A stretch of DNA of 64,000 nucleotides from an uncultured Flavihumibacter sp. (GTDB lineage Bacteria; Bacteroidota; Bacteroidia; Chitinophagales; Chitinophagaceae), in assembly GCA_902168105.1 (NCBI GenBank), contig CABHOY010000075.1:1-64000 (forward strand), in the 5' to 3' direction. A program made the position numbers and the translations under genes. Shown one piece after another: positions 36,074 to 44,858 of the stretch. How positions within the stretch are numbered: position 1 is the stretch's first letter; every line of letters starts with the position of its first letter. The notes beneath the pieces were generated by a model. That model was not told where the DNA came from and made no database searches. It saw only the letters and a list, made by a program, of their open reading frames with translations.

Positions 36074-36808
36074 ATGAAGGTTTACGGTCTTATCGGATAC
36101 CCGCTCAGTCACTCCTTCTCCAAAGGCTTTTTTGCCGAGAAGTTTGCCCGTGAAGGTATCAAAGAATGTATGTATGAAAGCTTCCCGATACCGGCAATAG
36201 AGGAATTGCCGGCTTTGATAGCACAACACCCAGACCTCCAGGGACTGAATGTTACCATCCCATACAAGCAGGCAGTGATGTCTTACGTGGACGAATTAAG
36301 CCCTGCTGCAGCGCAGATCAGGGCCGTTAATTGCATCCGGTTCAAAGACGGTCGCAGGATAGGTTATAACACAGATGCTATCGGCTTCAGAAGATCATTA
36401 GAACCCTTACTGAGATCTCATCATGATAAGGCATTGGTACTTGGTACCGGTGGAGCGGCTAAAGCCGTGCAATATGTACTGGAAAGCCTGAATATCCCTT
36501 ATAAACTGGTTAGCCGCCAGGCTGGTGCCGATACGATCGCATACGAACAATTGGACGCCAATATGATGGCGTCTCATACGTTGATCATCAACACCACTCC
36601 CTTAGGCATGTATCCTAATGTTGATACTGCGCCCGCCTTACCATATGAACTGTTAACAGATAAGCACCTGTTGTACGATCTTGTTTATAATCCCGCTGTG
36701 ACAGCTTTTCTTCAGAAAGGCGCCGACAAAGGAGCAACCATCAAGAACGGTCATGAAATGCTGATATTACAGGCCGAAGCAAGCTGGGAGATCTGGAATG
36801 AGCGATAG
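36074..36808 (+). CDS. aroE: Shikimate dehydrogenase
   Basis: 244 residues. It reduces 3-dehydroshikimate in the aromatic amino acid pathway. N-terminal IGYPLSHSFS, catalytic Lys65 in NVTIPYKQ and Asp101 in YNTDAIGF, nucleotide motif GTGGAAKAV and INTTPLGMYP. It is shorter than the E. coli enzyme (272) but within the Bacteroidota range. It starts 10 bases after the comA-like gene; both use phosphoenolpyruvate-linked chemistry, but a shared pathway is not shown. Confidence 0.94.
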   Translation: MKVYGLIGYPLSHSFSKGFFAEKFAREGIKECMYESFPIPAIEELPALIAQHPDLQGLNVTIPYKQAVMSYVDELSPAAAQIRAVNCIRFKDGRRIGYNTDAIGFRRSLEPLLRSHHDKALVLGTGGAAKAVQYVLESLNIPYKLVSRQAGADTIAYEQLDANMMASHTLIINTTPLGMYPNVDTAPALPYELLTDKHLLYDLVYNPAVTAFLQKGADKGATIKNGHEMLILQAEASWEIWNER

Positions 36809-36863
36809 ATGTGCGTACGGTACGACAGTTAAAATGTTAATAACTAAGATTATTTATTGTAAT

Positions 36864-36900
36864 AAAAGAAAAAGCTCCCATTAGGAGCTTTTTCTTTTTA
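36864..36900 (+). terminator. Terminator after aroE
   Basis: AAAAGAAAAAGCTCC pairs with GGAGCTTTTTCTTTT, ending in T-rich sequence. Confidence 0.85.
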
Positions 36901-36958
36901 TCGTTACAAATTATTTCTTCCGGTAGATGATCTTATGACGATTCGCACCAATACTTTA

Positions 36959-37756
36959 CTACACCGCCTTGATCATATAATAGACGCAGGTGGTCAAAAA
37001 ATTCCTTACAAAAGGAATGCCCGCTACAGGTCCCCATTGCAGGCGCGGTTTCAAACCAAATTTATATTTGTAAATAGGATTGATCAGATAGAATTGTTTT
37101 TTCGTGATGCCGTATCCTTCTTTCTTCACAATACGTTCAAAACGTTCAATAGAGATCCCTGTTTCCTTGATCTCCATCAATTCCGTAATAATGTTAGGTG
37201 GCTCCCCAAATGCCTTTAAAACGCCTCTATAAAGCGGATTAGGCAGCAAGTGGATGTAAGGCATCATATTGAGCACTTTACTTTCGCAGGTCTGCTGGTG
37301 ACCGCCATGAGGCATATACCAGGGCGGAAATCCAAAGTATACCTGTCCACGGGGAGTGAGCAGGTTTTTCAGATATCCAATGATCTTCGCCTGATCCGGA
37401 ATATGCTCAATAGCATCCTTCAGTATGATAAGATCAAAAGAGTGTTTGAACTCACCCAGGAAATCAACGTCATAGATATTTTTGTTGATGAGCTGTAAAT
37501 TGCCCGCATCAACATATTGTTTCAGGTAATCGTGCGCCAGTGCAATTTTATCGTCGGACAGGTCCACTCCCACGCAATGGCAGCCTCTTTCCAGGAAAGG
37601 GATCAATACGCCTCCTTCTCCACAGCCTATTTCCATTATCCGGAGATCCGGCGTTACCGGCATGGCTGCATCTATAAAAGGCAGCACATAGTTAATGGAA
37701 TTATCCACCTGTTGCTGATATCTGACATTCGCGTTGCTGTGTTGTACTAAAGACAT
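36959..37756 (-). CDS. SAM-dependent methyltransferase
   Basis: 265 residues from ATG 37756. Rossmann-type class I methyltransferase: motif I is IMEIGCGEGGVLIPFLE, the acidic residue is in CVGVDLSDDK and motif IV is LIILKDAIEHIPD. The C-terminal half is not diagnostic. The substrate is unknown. The frame extends upstream to 37834 but the added residues do not fit the family. It diverges from truB, with about 100 bases between the two starts. Confidence 0.8.
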   Translation of the reverse strand: MSLVQHSNANVRYQQQVDNSINYVLPFIDAAMPVTPDLRIMEIGCGEGGVLIPFLERGCHCVGVDLSDDKIALAHDYLKQYVDAGNLQLINKNIYDVDFLGEFKHSFDLIILKDAIEHIPDQAKIIGYLKNLLTPRGQVYFGFPPWYMPHGGHQQTCESKVLNMMPYIHLLPNPLYRGVLKAFGEPPNIITELMEIKETGISIERFERIVKKEGYGITKKQFYLINPIYKYKFGLKPRLQWGPVAGIPFVRNFLTTCVYYMIKAV

Positions 37757-37847
37757 ATTATGAAAATTGCGTGAAAATAGTGAAAAAGTGCATATTTCAT
37801 ACCAGTATGGTGTATTATAGGATGAATGCGGCATTCCGGGTTTCTAT

Positions 37848-37855
37848 TATCTTTG
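37848..37855 (+). promoter_or_regulatory. -7 promoter element of truB
   Basis: TATCTTTG, an exact TAnnTTTG. It ends only 4 bases before the truB ATG at 37860, so the transcript is expected to be leaderless or nearly so. Confidence 0.6.
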
Positions 37856-37859
37856 CACG

Positions 37860-38549
37860 ATGAATCAGACAGCAGAAAAAAATATTTACGAAGAAGGACA
37901 GGTGGTGCTTATCAATAAGCCCTTAAAATGGACCTCTTTCGACATCGTAAGAAAGATCAGGAATACGACAAAGGCAAAAACAGGTCATGCGGGCACTCTC
38001 GACCCGTTGGCGACAGGATTACTGATCTGCTGTACTGGTAAAATGACTAAAAAGATCAACGAATACCAGGCGCAGGAAAAAGAATACACCGGAACTTTCA
38101 CAATAGGTGCGGTTACGCCTACTTACGACCTGGAATCTGAACCGACAGACTTCAAACCCCTCGACAGTATCACTGAAGAGATCATCCATGCTGCTACCCA
38201 ACAGTTCCTGGGTGAACAACAACAGCTCCCGCCGATACACTCAGCCATCAAACAAAATGGGAAGCCTATTTATGAACTGGCGCGTAAAGGTGTTGAAGTG
38301 AAAGTTGAACCGCGTACCGTATTCATCAAAGAATTCGAGATCACAAAGATAGAAATGCCCGTGATCTACTTCCGTGTGGTTTGTAGCACAGGCACTTACA
38401 TCCGCTCCCTGGCTAACGATTTCGGCGCCGCCCTGGGCGTAGGCGGTTATATGAGCAGTCTTTGCCGTACAAGAATAGGTGCATTCAAACTGGAAGATGC
38501 CTGGGAAATTGAAAAGTTCATCGAAAAGGTAAAGGAAGGGGTGGCATAA
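37860..38549 (+). CDS. truB: tRNA pseudouridine(55) synthase
   Basis: 229 residues. It converts U55 to pseudouridine in the T-loop of tRNAs. N-terminal NKPLKWTSFDIV and the catalytic motif GHAGTLDPLATGLL with Asp48; later KEYTGTFTIG and the CSTGTYIRSLANDFG segment. It is slightly shorter than the E. coli enzyme and lacks a C-terminal PUA domain, as is common in Bacteroidota. A -7 element ends 4 bases before the start codon. Confidence 0.95.
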   Translation: MNQTAEKNIYEEGQVVLINKPLKWTSFDIVRKIRNTTKAKTGHAGTLDPLATGLLICCTGKMTKKINEYQAQEKEYTGTFTIGAVTPTYDLESEPTDFKPLDSITEEIIHAATQQFLGEQQQLPPIHSAIKQNGKPIYELARKGVEVKVEPRTVFIKEFEITKIEMPVIYFRVVCSTGTYIRSLANDFGAALGVGGYMSSLCRTRIGAFKLEDAWEIEKFIEKVKEGVA

Positions 38550-38581
38550 CGCGCCTTTTATTCTGCTCAAGTCCAGGTATG

Positions 38582-38614
38582 CGTCATGTATACGCCATGT
38601 ATACGTCATGTATA
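38582..38614. repeat. Three tandem 11-base repeats
   Basis: CGTCATGTATA, CGCCATGTATA and CGTCATGTATA run head to tail just after truB. Each junction forms GTATAC-like palindromes. No function is apparent. Confidence 0.8.
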
Positions 38615-38688
38615 AAGCGTACTTTTTAAGACTGAAGCGTATTTTCCCGTTGGATAAATCTTGGTATTATACCCTGATAAAACTTGAT

Positions 38689-38718
38689 CGACCCGCCGAA
38701 GCGGGTCGTTTTATTTTG
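38689..38718. terminator. Terminator between convergent truB and tamL
   Basis: Perfect stem CGACCCGC/GCGGGTCG with a CGAA loop, followed by TTTTATTTT on the plus strand. Confidence 0.85.
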
Positions 38719-38759
38719 TAAACCCGGAGCCTCGGGTTATATAAAGTGCAAAAAGAACA

Positions 38760-41201
38760 TCAGAACGGATATCCTATCGCCACGTTCCAGATGATATTAT
38801 CTCTTCTCCACTGTGAGTTTCCGAGGTGCCACTCACTCAGGTACCATCCGTTCTTGTTCCCGGTGAAATAAGGAACTTTCACCGGCACGCCCCAGTCAAG
38901 CCTGATCAGGAAGAACGAAAAGTCCAGCCTTAACCCCGCGCCGGTACCTATAGCAAGGTCACGATAGAGGTTTTTCAGCCGGAACTCACCACCCGCACGA
39001 ACAGTATCTTTCCGCAACATCCAGATATTTCCCATATCAAGGAAGGTCGCGCCTTTCAGATTGATGCTGCCATTGAACAGGCGTAACAGGTCAAAGCGGT
39101 ATTCAATATTCCCTTCCAGTTTCATATCACCGGTCTGGTCGGGGAAGTTGCTGGCGGTGAGGGAACTGTCCTTGAATGTGCCCGGCCCAAGCGTACGCAG
39201 CCGCCATGCGCGGATACTATTAGGGCCGCCGGCAGTGAACTGGCGGATATAGGGCATTACATCCGATTTACCGTATGGAATACCAACACCACCATAAATG
39301 CGGGTAGCCAGGGTCGTATGATTCGTTAGCGTCCAGTAGTGCCGGTAATCTGCCTCCAGTTTGAGGAAATTCGCAATCGGCATATTGGTCAGGCTCTCCA
39401 GGTTGGTACCCTTACCGGAAATACTTCCCCAGAGGCTGTTAATACCGTTCAGCCATCCGCCAGACTCTTCGACATTGGCCCGGAAGTAGGAATAATGGTT
39501 CCTGTGCAGCAGGTCGTTATTGCTGTAGATATATGTTACGTTCTCACCGCCGATAAAAACCGGTTCGAAGCTTCTTTTCAGATAAGGGTTTGTATTCACA
39601 GTACTGTCCCTGAATAAAGGGCTTAGGTTCACACCCACATAGTTCAGGGAGATCGGTTTCACGATCCAGCGTTTATAGAGGCTCTGATTCCATTCATACC
39701 CGAAAGAAGCGTTCACGTTGGAAATATAGAACTTCCCGGAACGGGTCAGATAATCGATACCTGTGGTAAGCCTGGTACGTACGGTCGACTTGCTGCGCTG
39801 TGCAATACGGAATGGCGTGATGAACCGTGGAAAGATCAGGCTGACCTGTCCGCCTATTTCCTGCGATTGCAGCATCCACTTGTTCTGCGTACGGATCAGT
39901 TCAATACCTGTATTCAGGCTCACATTCAGCTGGGTAGCTGAACGGCCGACGTTCAGATGCCGGTAGCTCAGACTGACACCGCTACCCAATGGATAGTCGG
40001 AGCTGGTGCTGACCTCAAAGTTGGCGCCGATCTCCTGGCGCCGTTTAGGGGTCATGAAAATATAAGTGTTCAGCGTATTTGGCGTGTCTTTCCTTTCCCG
40101 GTACTGCAGGTTCACAAACTGCCAGGCGCCCAGGTCGTAAAGGCGGTTAATGGCATCATTAGTACGCTGCTGGGAAAAGCGCTCATTCTTTTTCAGCAAC
40201 ACGGACCTGTAAAGTACAGCCGGCTTCAGGATGTCCTGACGATAGCGGATCACCAAACCCCGTCGGTTGGTGGTCTTAAACATTGAGTCGGCGGTACTGC
40301 CGTAAGAAGGATAATCCGGGTAAGCAATGATGCTATCCAGCGTATACTGCTGATAGCGGATAGAGGAATCTTCCGGATTCCAGATCTTCACCGTGATATC
40401 CATTTTAGGCCTGTCCATTCCCTTACGCTCGTTATACACGTTAACGATCCCTTCGAAAGGGTTCATCAGGTTGCGGAACAGCGTTTTATGGAGGGTATCG
40501 ATCTCAAATTCGATGGCGTCACGGTCAAACTTGTAATAGCCGCCATTGCGTATCACACGCATCAGCCTTTCACGTTCACTGCCAAGCACCTCCTGTTTGT
40601 AGGCCATGCCTGACTTAACCAGGGCGAGTGATTCACTTTCTTTGACCAGTTTCAGCAGATTGGTGTCCGGTATTTCATAACGGATCTTGTTGATCACGAA
40701 ATTCTTACCAGTATTGACCTTGTAGGTCACATTGACTTTCTGTCGTTTGATAGATTCCTCGTAATCTACCGTAGCATAGAAGTACCCCTGATTATTCAGG
40801 TAGCTGACCATACGTTTGACAGATTCTTTGGTCTTCATGGAATCGTAGATCATCGGCTCTTCCAGGTTCCGTGGAGCAAGCATCAGATTCCAGAACCAGT
40901 TGGATTTTTTCTCATTATACTTCTGGTTGTACAGCCAAACCTTGAAACGGGTACCCATTAGCAGGGTATTAGACTGTTGCATCATCAGTTGTTTGGAGGT
41001 CAGCGAAGAGCGGATATCCTGTTTTTCTATTGAGGATGCTTCTCCTTTCACATCGACATCTGCATCCACATAGAGCAGCTGATTCTTTTGCAGGTATTTG
41101 GTATTGGAACAAGCAGCCAGCGCCAGAGTGGTCATCAGGATGATTATATAGTTCAGATAAATGAAAAGGGAACTATGTGGCCGCTGCTGCATCAGAGTCA
41201 A
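38760..41201 (-). CDS. tamL: TamL-like outer-membrane assembly lipoprotein (Omp85 family)
   Basis: 813 residues. The N-terminus has a lipoprotein signal with lipobox LALAAC (Cys31). POTRA-like domains span about 40-330, and a C-terminal beta barrel with the Omp85 type ending (AIGTGAGLRLDFSFFLIRLDWGVP) spans about 430-813. Related proteins help insert outer-membrane proteins or act with TamB. Met4 is an alternative start. It diverges from a TrmH-type methyltransferase gene, a pairing I recall from other Bacteroidota. Confidence 0.85.
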   Translation of the reverse strand: MTLMQQRPHSSLFIYLNYIIILMTTLALAACSNTKYLQKNQLLYVDADVDVKGEASSIEKQDIRSSLTSKQLMMQQSNTLLMGTRFKVWLYNQKYNEKKSNWFWNLMLAPRNLEEPMIYDSMKTKESVKRMVSYLNNQGYFYATVDYEESIKRQKVNVTYKVNTGKNFVINKIRYEIPDTNLLKLVKESESLALVKSGMAYKQEVLGSERERLMRVIRNGGYYKFDRDAIEFEIDTLHKTLFRNLMNPFEGIVNVYNERKGMDRPKMDITVKIWNPEDSSIRYQQYTLDSIIAYPDYPSYGSTADSMFKTTNRRGLVIRYRQDILKPAVLYRSVLLKKNERFSQQRTNDAINRLYDLGAWQFVNLQYRERKDTPNTLNTYIFMTPKRRQEIGANFEVSTSSDYPLGSGVSLSYRHLNVGRSATQLNVSLNTGIELIRTQNKWMLQSQEIGGQVSLIFPRFITPFRIAQRSKSTVRTRLTTGIDYLTRSGKFYISNVNASFGYEWNQSLYKRWIVKPISLNYVGVNLSPLFRDSTVNTNPYLKRSFEPVFIGGENVTYIYSNNDLLHRNHYSYFRANVEESGGWLNGINSLWGSISGKGTNLESLTNMPIANFLKLEADYRHYWTLTNHTTLATRIYGGVGIPYGKSDVMPYIRQFTAGGPNSIRAWRLRTLGPGTFKDSSLTASNFPDQTGDMKLEGNIEYRFDLLRLFNGSINLKGATFLDMGNIWMLRKDTVRAGGEFRLKNLYRDLAIGTGAGLRLDFSFFLIRLDWGVPVKVPYFTGNKNGWYLSEWHLGNSQWRRDNIIWNVAIGYPF

Positions 41202-41264
41202 TACAATTATTAATAGTTAGAAGCTTTGTTTTCTGTTTATTCCATAGAGGCCAGTCCGCGTGGC

Positions 41265-41295
41265 TTTGCCGATTAAAAGAATTCATGTAGGTTTG
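41265..41295 (+). promoter_or_regulatory. Promoter of the TrmH-type gene, near-leaderless
   Basis: TTTG at 41265-41268 and TAGGTTTG at 41288-41295 with a 19-base spacer, matching the consensus. The ATG at 41301 lies 5 bases after the -7 element. Confidence 0.75.
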
Positions 41296-41300
41296 GCTCT

Positions 41301-42047
41301 ATGTTGTCGAAGGCGCAAATTAAGTATATTCAATCATTACAGCATAAAAAATACCGTCAAAAATCCGGCCAGTTCATTGCTGAAGGAGATAAGATCGTCC
41401 CGGAGCTGCTACAGGAAGGCATTCCGGTAAAGGAGGTCTATGCAACTGCCGCATGGATCAATACTCACCGCTCTTTGCTTGACCGCACGCCGGCAGTAGG
41501 TGTCACCGAAGTAGAAGAAAGTGTCCTGAAGCAAATGTCTGCCCTGACTACACCTAACCAGGCATTGGCCCTTCTGGATATTCCGGGATCTGCAGAAGTG
41601 GACCTGACAGCTTTAAAAGGTAATGTTTCCCTGGCCCTGGAAACTATTCAGGACCCGGGTAATATGGGAACGATCATTCGTATAGCCGACTGGTTCGGTA
41701 TCCGTCAGATCATTTGCTCGCCCGACTGTGTGGATGCCTACAATCCAAAGACAATTCAGGCTACCATGGGTAGTATTGCCCGTGTCCATGTCCTGGAAAG
41801 TGATATCGTTACTTTATTACAGCAGGCAGGAGTACCATCATACGCCGCCACGCTGCACGGTACAGATATCACCCAATTCACGAAACTAAAAGAAGGCATC
41901 ATCCTGATAGGGAACGAGTCCCGTGGACTGAGTGACCCAGTAATTGCCGCCAGTACACATAAGATCACCATTCCCAGACTGGGAGGGGCTGAATCGCTGA
42001 ATGCCGGTGTCGCTGCCGGTATTATCTGCGGAAGATTGTTAGTATGA
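41301..42047 (+). CDS. TrmH/SpoU-family RNA methyltransferase
   Basis: 248 residues. SPOUT-class methyltransferase that probably 2'-O-methylates rRNA or tRNA. The N-terminal substrate-binding part starts LSKAQIKYIQSLQHKKYR. The catalytic knot has DPGNMGTIIRIADWFG, LIGNESRGLS and IPRLGGAESLNAGVAAGI. The target nucleotide is unknown. Its start codon lies 5 bases after a good promoter, so translation probably begins on a leaderless mRNA. Confidence 0.92.
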   Translation: MLSKAQIKYIQSLQHKKYRQKSGQFIAEGDKIVPELLQEGIPVKEVYATAAWINTHRSLLDRTPAVGVTEVEESVLKQMSALTTPNQALALLDIPGSAEVDLTALKGNVSLALETIQDPGNMGTIIRIADWFGIRQIICSPDCVDAYNPKTIQATMGSIARVHVLESDIVTLLQQAGVPSYAATLHGTDITQFTKLKEGIILIGNESRGLSDPVIAASTHKITIPRLGGAESLNAGVAAGIICGRLLV

Positions 42048-42067
42048 TAACGTTGATAATTGATCAT

Positions 42068-42112
42068 AAAAAAAGAAGTCCATAGCACTCAGCGCTATGG
42101 ACTTCTTTTTTA
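42068..42112. terminator. Bidirectional terminator
   Basis: A 17-base perfect stem (42070-42086 with 42094-42110) with A- and T-runs at its ends, between the convergent methyltransferase and permease genes. It shares the core GTCCATAG/CTATGGAC with the terminator at 44775. Confidence 0.9.
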
Positions 42113-42125
42113 TTGTTATCAGTGA

Positions 42126-43358
42126 TTACTTGAATTGAATAGCTTTCACCGGAGTGATTTTTCTGATAATGAGAGAAGGTACGATCAATACTACCAGGCT
42201 AACAGCAAAAGTAAAAAGATCGATCAGCACCACCTGCCACCATTTCAGCGAAATAGCCGCTACAGACATGTAATAAGATTCTTCCGGCAGTTTAAAGAAC
42301 CCGGTTGTTTGTTGAAGGTACGCCAGACCAAGTCCCAGGATGTTCCCCAGAATAATTCCCGCAATGACAATATACGCCGCCTGGGTAATGAATATCGCCT
42401 GAATGTTGTAATTGCGCATGCCCAGTGCTTTTAGGATACCGATCATATTCGTCCGCTCAAGAATCAGTATGAGAAGTGCGGTGATCATATTGATGGCCGC
42501 TACGATAGACATGATCCAAAGGATAATGACCTCGTTTTTACTCTGTAAACGCAACCAGGCAAAGATGTTAGGATAAATTTCTTCGATGGAACGGAGGAAT
42601 AGTTTATCGGGGATGACTTCATAAGCCGCAGTTCCCACTTCTTTAAGCTGACGATAATCGTCCGTAAAGATCTCATATCCTCCAACGCTGCCCGGTTCCC
42701 AGTTATTGAGCTTGCGGATCAGTTCAAGATCTCCCAATACATATGTCTTGTCGTATTCTTCAATGCCTGTTTTATATATACCGCTGATGGTCAGCTTACG
42801 CGCCCTGGGCGGTTGTCCCGCGCCCTGGATAAAATAAATGATCAGCGGATCATGAAGTTTCAGTTGTAACTCTTTCGCAAGTCTTGCCGAGATAAGTATC
42901 TCAGGAGCGTAACTGCTGTCGTTATAGTGAATAGGAGAGCCCTCCTGCAGGAATTGCTTCAGGTGGTCCCAGTCATACTGGCGGTCCACACCTTTGAAAA
43001 TAACGCCTTCCAGATTTTTTTCTGCTTTTATTATAGCAGATTTGGTCGCATAAGCGTTTACTGTAGTAATACCTTGAATCTGTTTGAGATGTTTTACCAT
43101 GAAGGTGTCTGCCGAAAAGGGAAATTGTTCTGTGAGCGGACCGGCATTGGGCTGATACTGTGTAACGTGCATATGGCCCCAGAAACTGAATATTTTCTGT
43201 TGGATCACTTCCTGGAAACCATTCACCAGTGCCACCGCCAGTATCATTACCGCTACGCTTATTCCCGTAGCTGCAATAGCTATATTGATGATGAACTTTG
43301 AAAAGGAGGAATACCGGTTAAAGGCTATCCGCTCGGCAATGAAGGCAGGCAAATTCAT
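42126..43358 (-). CDS. LolC/FtsX-like ABC transporter permease
   Basis: 410 residues. One membrane segment near the N-terminus (FIINIAIAATGISVAVMILAV), a large periplasmic domain (about 50-270) and three further segments (about 277-298, 320-350, 375-400), the MacB/FtsX layout. It resembles LolC/LolE, which extract lipoproteins for the outer membrane together with the ATPase LolD; no lolD is adjacent. A -7 element at 43363-43370 leaves only 4 bases before the ATG. Confidence 0.85.
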   Translation of the reverse strand: MNLPAFIAERIAFNRYSSFSKFIINIAIAATGISVAVMILAVALVNGFQEVIQQKIFSFWGHMHVTQYQPNAGPLTEQFPFSADTFMVKHLKQIQGITTVNAYATKSAIIKAEKNLEGVIFKGVDRQYDWDHLKQFLQEGSPIHYNDSSYAPEILISARLAKELQLKLHDPLIIYFIQGAGQPPRARKLTISGIYKTGIEEYDKTYVLGDLELIRKLNNWEPGSVGGYEIFTDDYRQLKEVGTAAYEVIPDKLFLRSIEEIYPNIFAWLRLQSKNEVIILWIMSIVAAINMITALLILILERTNMIGILKALGMRNYNIQAIFITQAAYIVIAGIILGNILGLGLAYLQQTTGFFKLPEESYYMSVAAISLKWWQVVLIDLFTFAVSLVVLIVPSLIIRKITPVKAIQFK

Positions 43359-43362
43359 AAGA

Positions 43363-43370
43363 CAAATGTA
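43363..43370 (-). promoter_or_regulatory. -7 promoter element of the LolC-like gene, near-leaderless
   Basis: The minus strand reads TACATTTG, ending 4 bases before the start codon at 43358. No clear -33 element. Confidence 0.55.
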
Positions 43371-43464
43371 TTGAATATAATCATAAACAGCCGGCCGCTC
43401 ATAAAGGAAGGTGCCTGCTGCAAATTGAAAAAATAGTACCTTAATGTTTACTTGAAACGCGATT

Positions 43465-44757
43465 ATGAAATCAAAATCCCTCTTCTGTATACTGGTAATG
43501 TGTTTACTGGCTTACGTTCTGCCAACTGTAGCGCAGGAAAATACCATTAGTCCGGACCATGTTTACTACAGTAATATCCGGTCTGTTAAGCTGAACCAGG
43601 CCGGTGATCAGCTTAGTTACCCAATTATTACCCTCAATGGAAGCGAAAAGCTGGAATTGAGCTTTGACGACATGGATAATGATGTAAAGAACTACTTCTA
43701 TACATACGTGTTGTGTAATGCAGACTGGACGCCTGCGCAGATCAATCAGGTGGAATACCTGCGTGGGTTTTCCGAGAACAGGATCCAGGATTACCGCTTC
43801 TCCAGTATTGCTTTACAGAAATATACCCACTATACCGTACAACTGCCAAACCAGAACTGTACTCCTACAAGGTCAGGTAATTACCTGCTAAAGGTTTACC
43901 TGGACAGTGATACCAGCCAGCTGGTAATAACACGCCGTATGCTGGTGATAGGTAATAAGGCCAGCGTGAGTGGCTTTATCCAGCAACCCGTTACACCAAA
44001 GATCTTCCGGACACACCAGAAGATCAACTTTGCCGTGAATACCGCCGGACTGAATATCGTGAACCCTTTTGACCAGATGAAGGTGGTAATTTTGCAGAAC
44101 TACCGTTGGGATAACGCCATCAAGTTCCCCCGTCCCTTGTTCATTAAGGGTACTGTGCTTGAATACAATTGGGAAGTAGATGCTGTTATGCCGGCCGGGA
44201 AGGAATGGCGCTGGATAGATCTGCGTAGCTTCCGTTTACAGACAGAGCGGGTGAGGACTACAGAGTATGCAAAAGATCATACCGATGTTTACGCCATGCC
44301 TGACCTGGAGAGAGGTAATAAGATGTATCAGTTCATTAAAGATATCAATGGCTTGTACTACCTGGCTACGCTGGATGATTATAACCCGTTCTTCGAAGGT
44401 GATTATGCTACGGTACATTTCAATTTCCCGGTACCGGAACCTTATGCAGGTTATAGCATGTACATTATAGGCGAGCTGACAAACTACGAGTGTGATGATA
44501 ATAGCAGAATGGTGTACAATCCTGCCAGCAGGGCATATGAAGGCTCACTGTTCCTCAAACAGGGTTTTTATAACTACCAGTATGCATTAGTAGATGATAC
44601 AAGAATGGGAAGTAAACCCAGCACAGAATTGACAGAAGGTAACTGGTGGGAAGCGGAGAACAATTACACGATCCTCGTTTATTACCGTGCATTAGGTGGG
44701 CGTGCAGACGAACTGGTAACTACAACAACGTTGAATTCAATATTAAGCCGGAAATAA
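43465..44757 (+). CDS. Type IX secretion system plug protein (DUF5103)
   Basis: 430 residues with a signal peptide (about 1-23, ending PTVAQ). It matches the DUF5103 family by its opening (DHVYYSNIRSVKLNQ), the central domains and the C-terminal segment NNYTILVYYRALGGRADELV. Members have been seen as the plug that closes the SprA translocon of the type IX secretion system, alternating with PorV. It is likely periplasmic and is alone here; other T9SS genes are not in the window. Confidence 0.85.
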   Translation: MKSKSLFCILVMCLLAYVLPTVAQENTISPDHVYYSNIRSVKLNQAGDQLSYPIITLNGSEKLELSFDDMDNDVKNYFYTYVLCNADWTPAQINQVEYLRGFSENRIQDYRFSSIALQKYTHYTVQLPNQNCTPTRSGNYLLKVYLDSDTSQLVITRRMLVIGNKASVSGFIQQPVTPKIFRTHQKINFAVNTAGLNIVNPFDQMKVVILQNYRWDNAIKFPRPLFIKGTVLEYNWEVDAVMPAGKEWRWIDLRSFRLQTERVRTTEYAKDHTDVYAMPDLERGNKMYQFIKDINGLYYLATLDDYNPFFEGDYATVHFNFPVPEPYAGYSMYIIGELTNYECDDNSRMVYNPASRAYEGSLFLKQGFYNYQYALVDDTRMGSKPSTELTEGNWWEAENNYTILVYYRALGGRADELVTTTTLNSILSRK

Positions 44758-44774
44758 GTAACTACATAAAAAGG

Positions 44775-44814
44775 AACGCGTCCATAGCATTATGTACTAT
44801 GGACGCGTTTTTTA
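44775..44814 (+). terminator. Terminator after the T9SS plug gene
   Basis: Perfect 13-base stem AACGCGTCCATAG/CTATGGACGCGTT followed by TTTT. Confidence 0.88.
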
Positions 44815-44858
44815 TTACTGCGGATGATATGCTGCGTAGCATAACTTCCGGCAAATGG

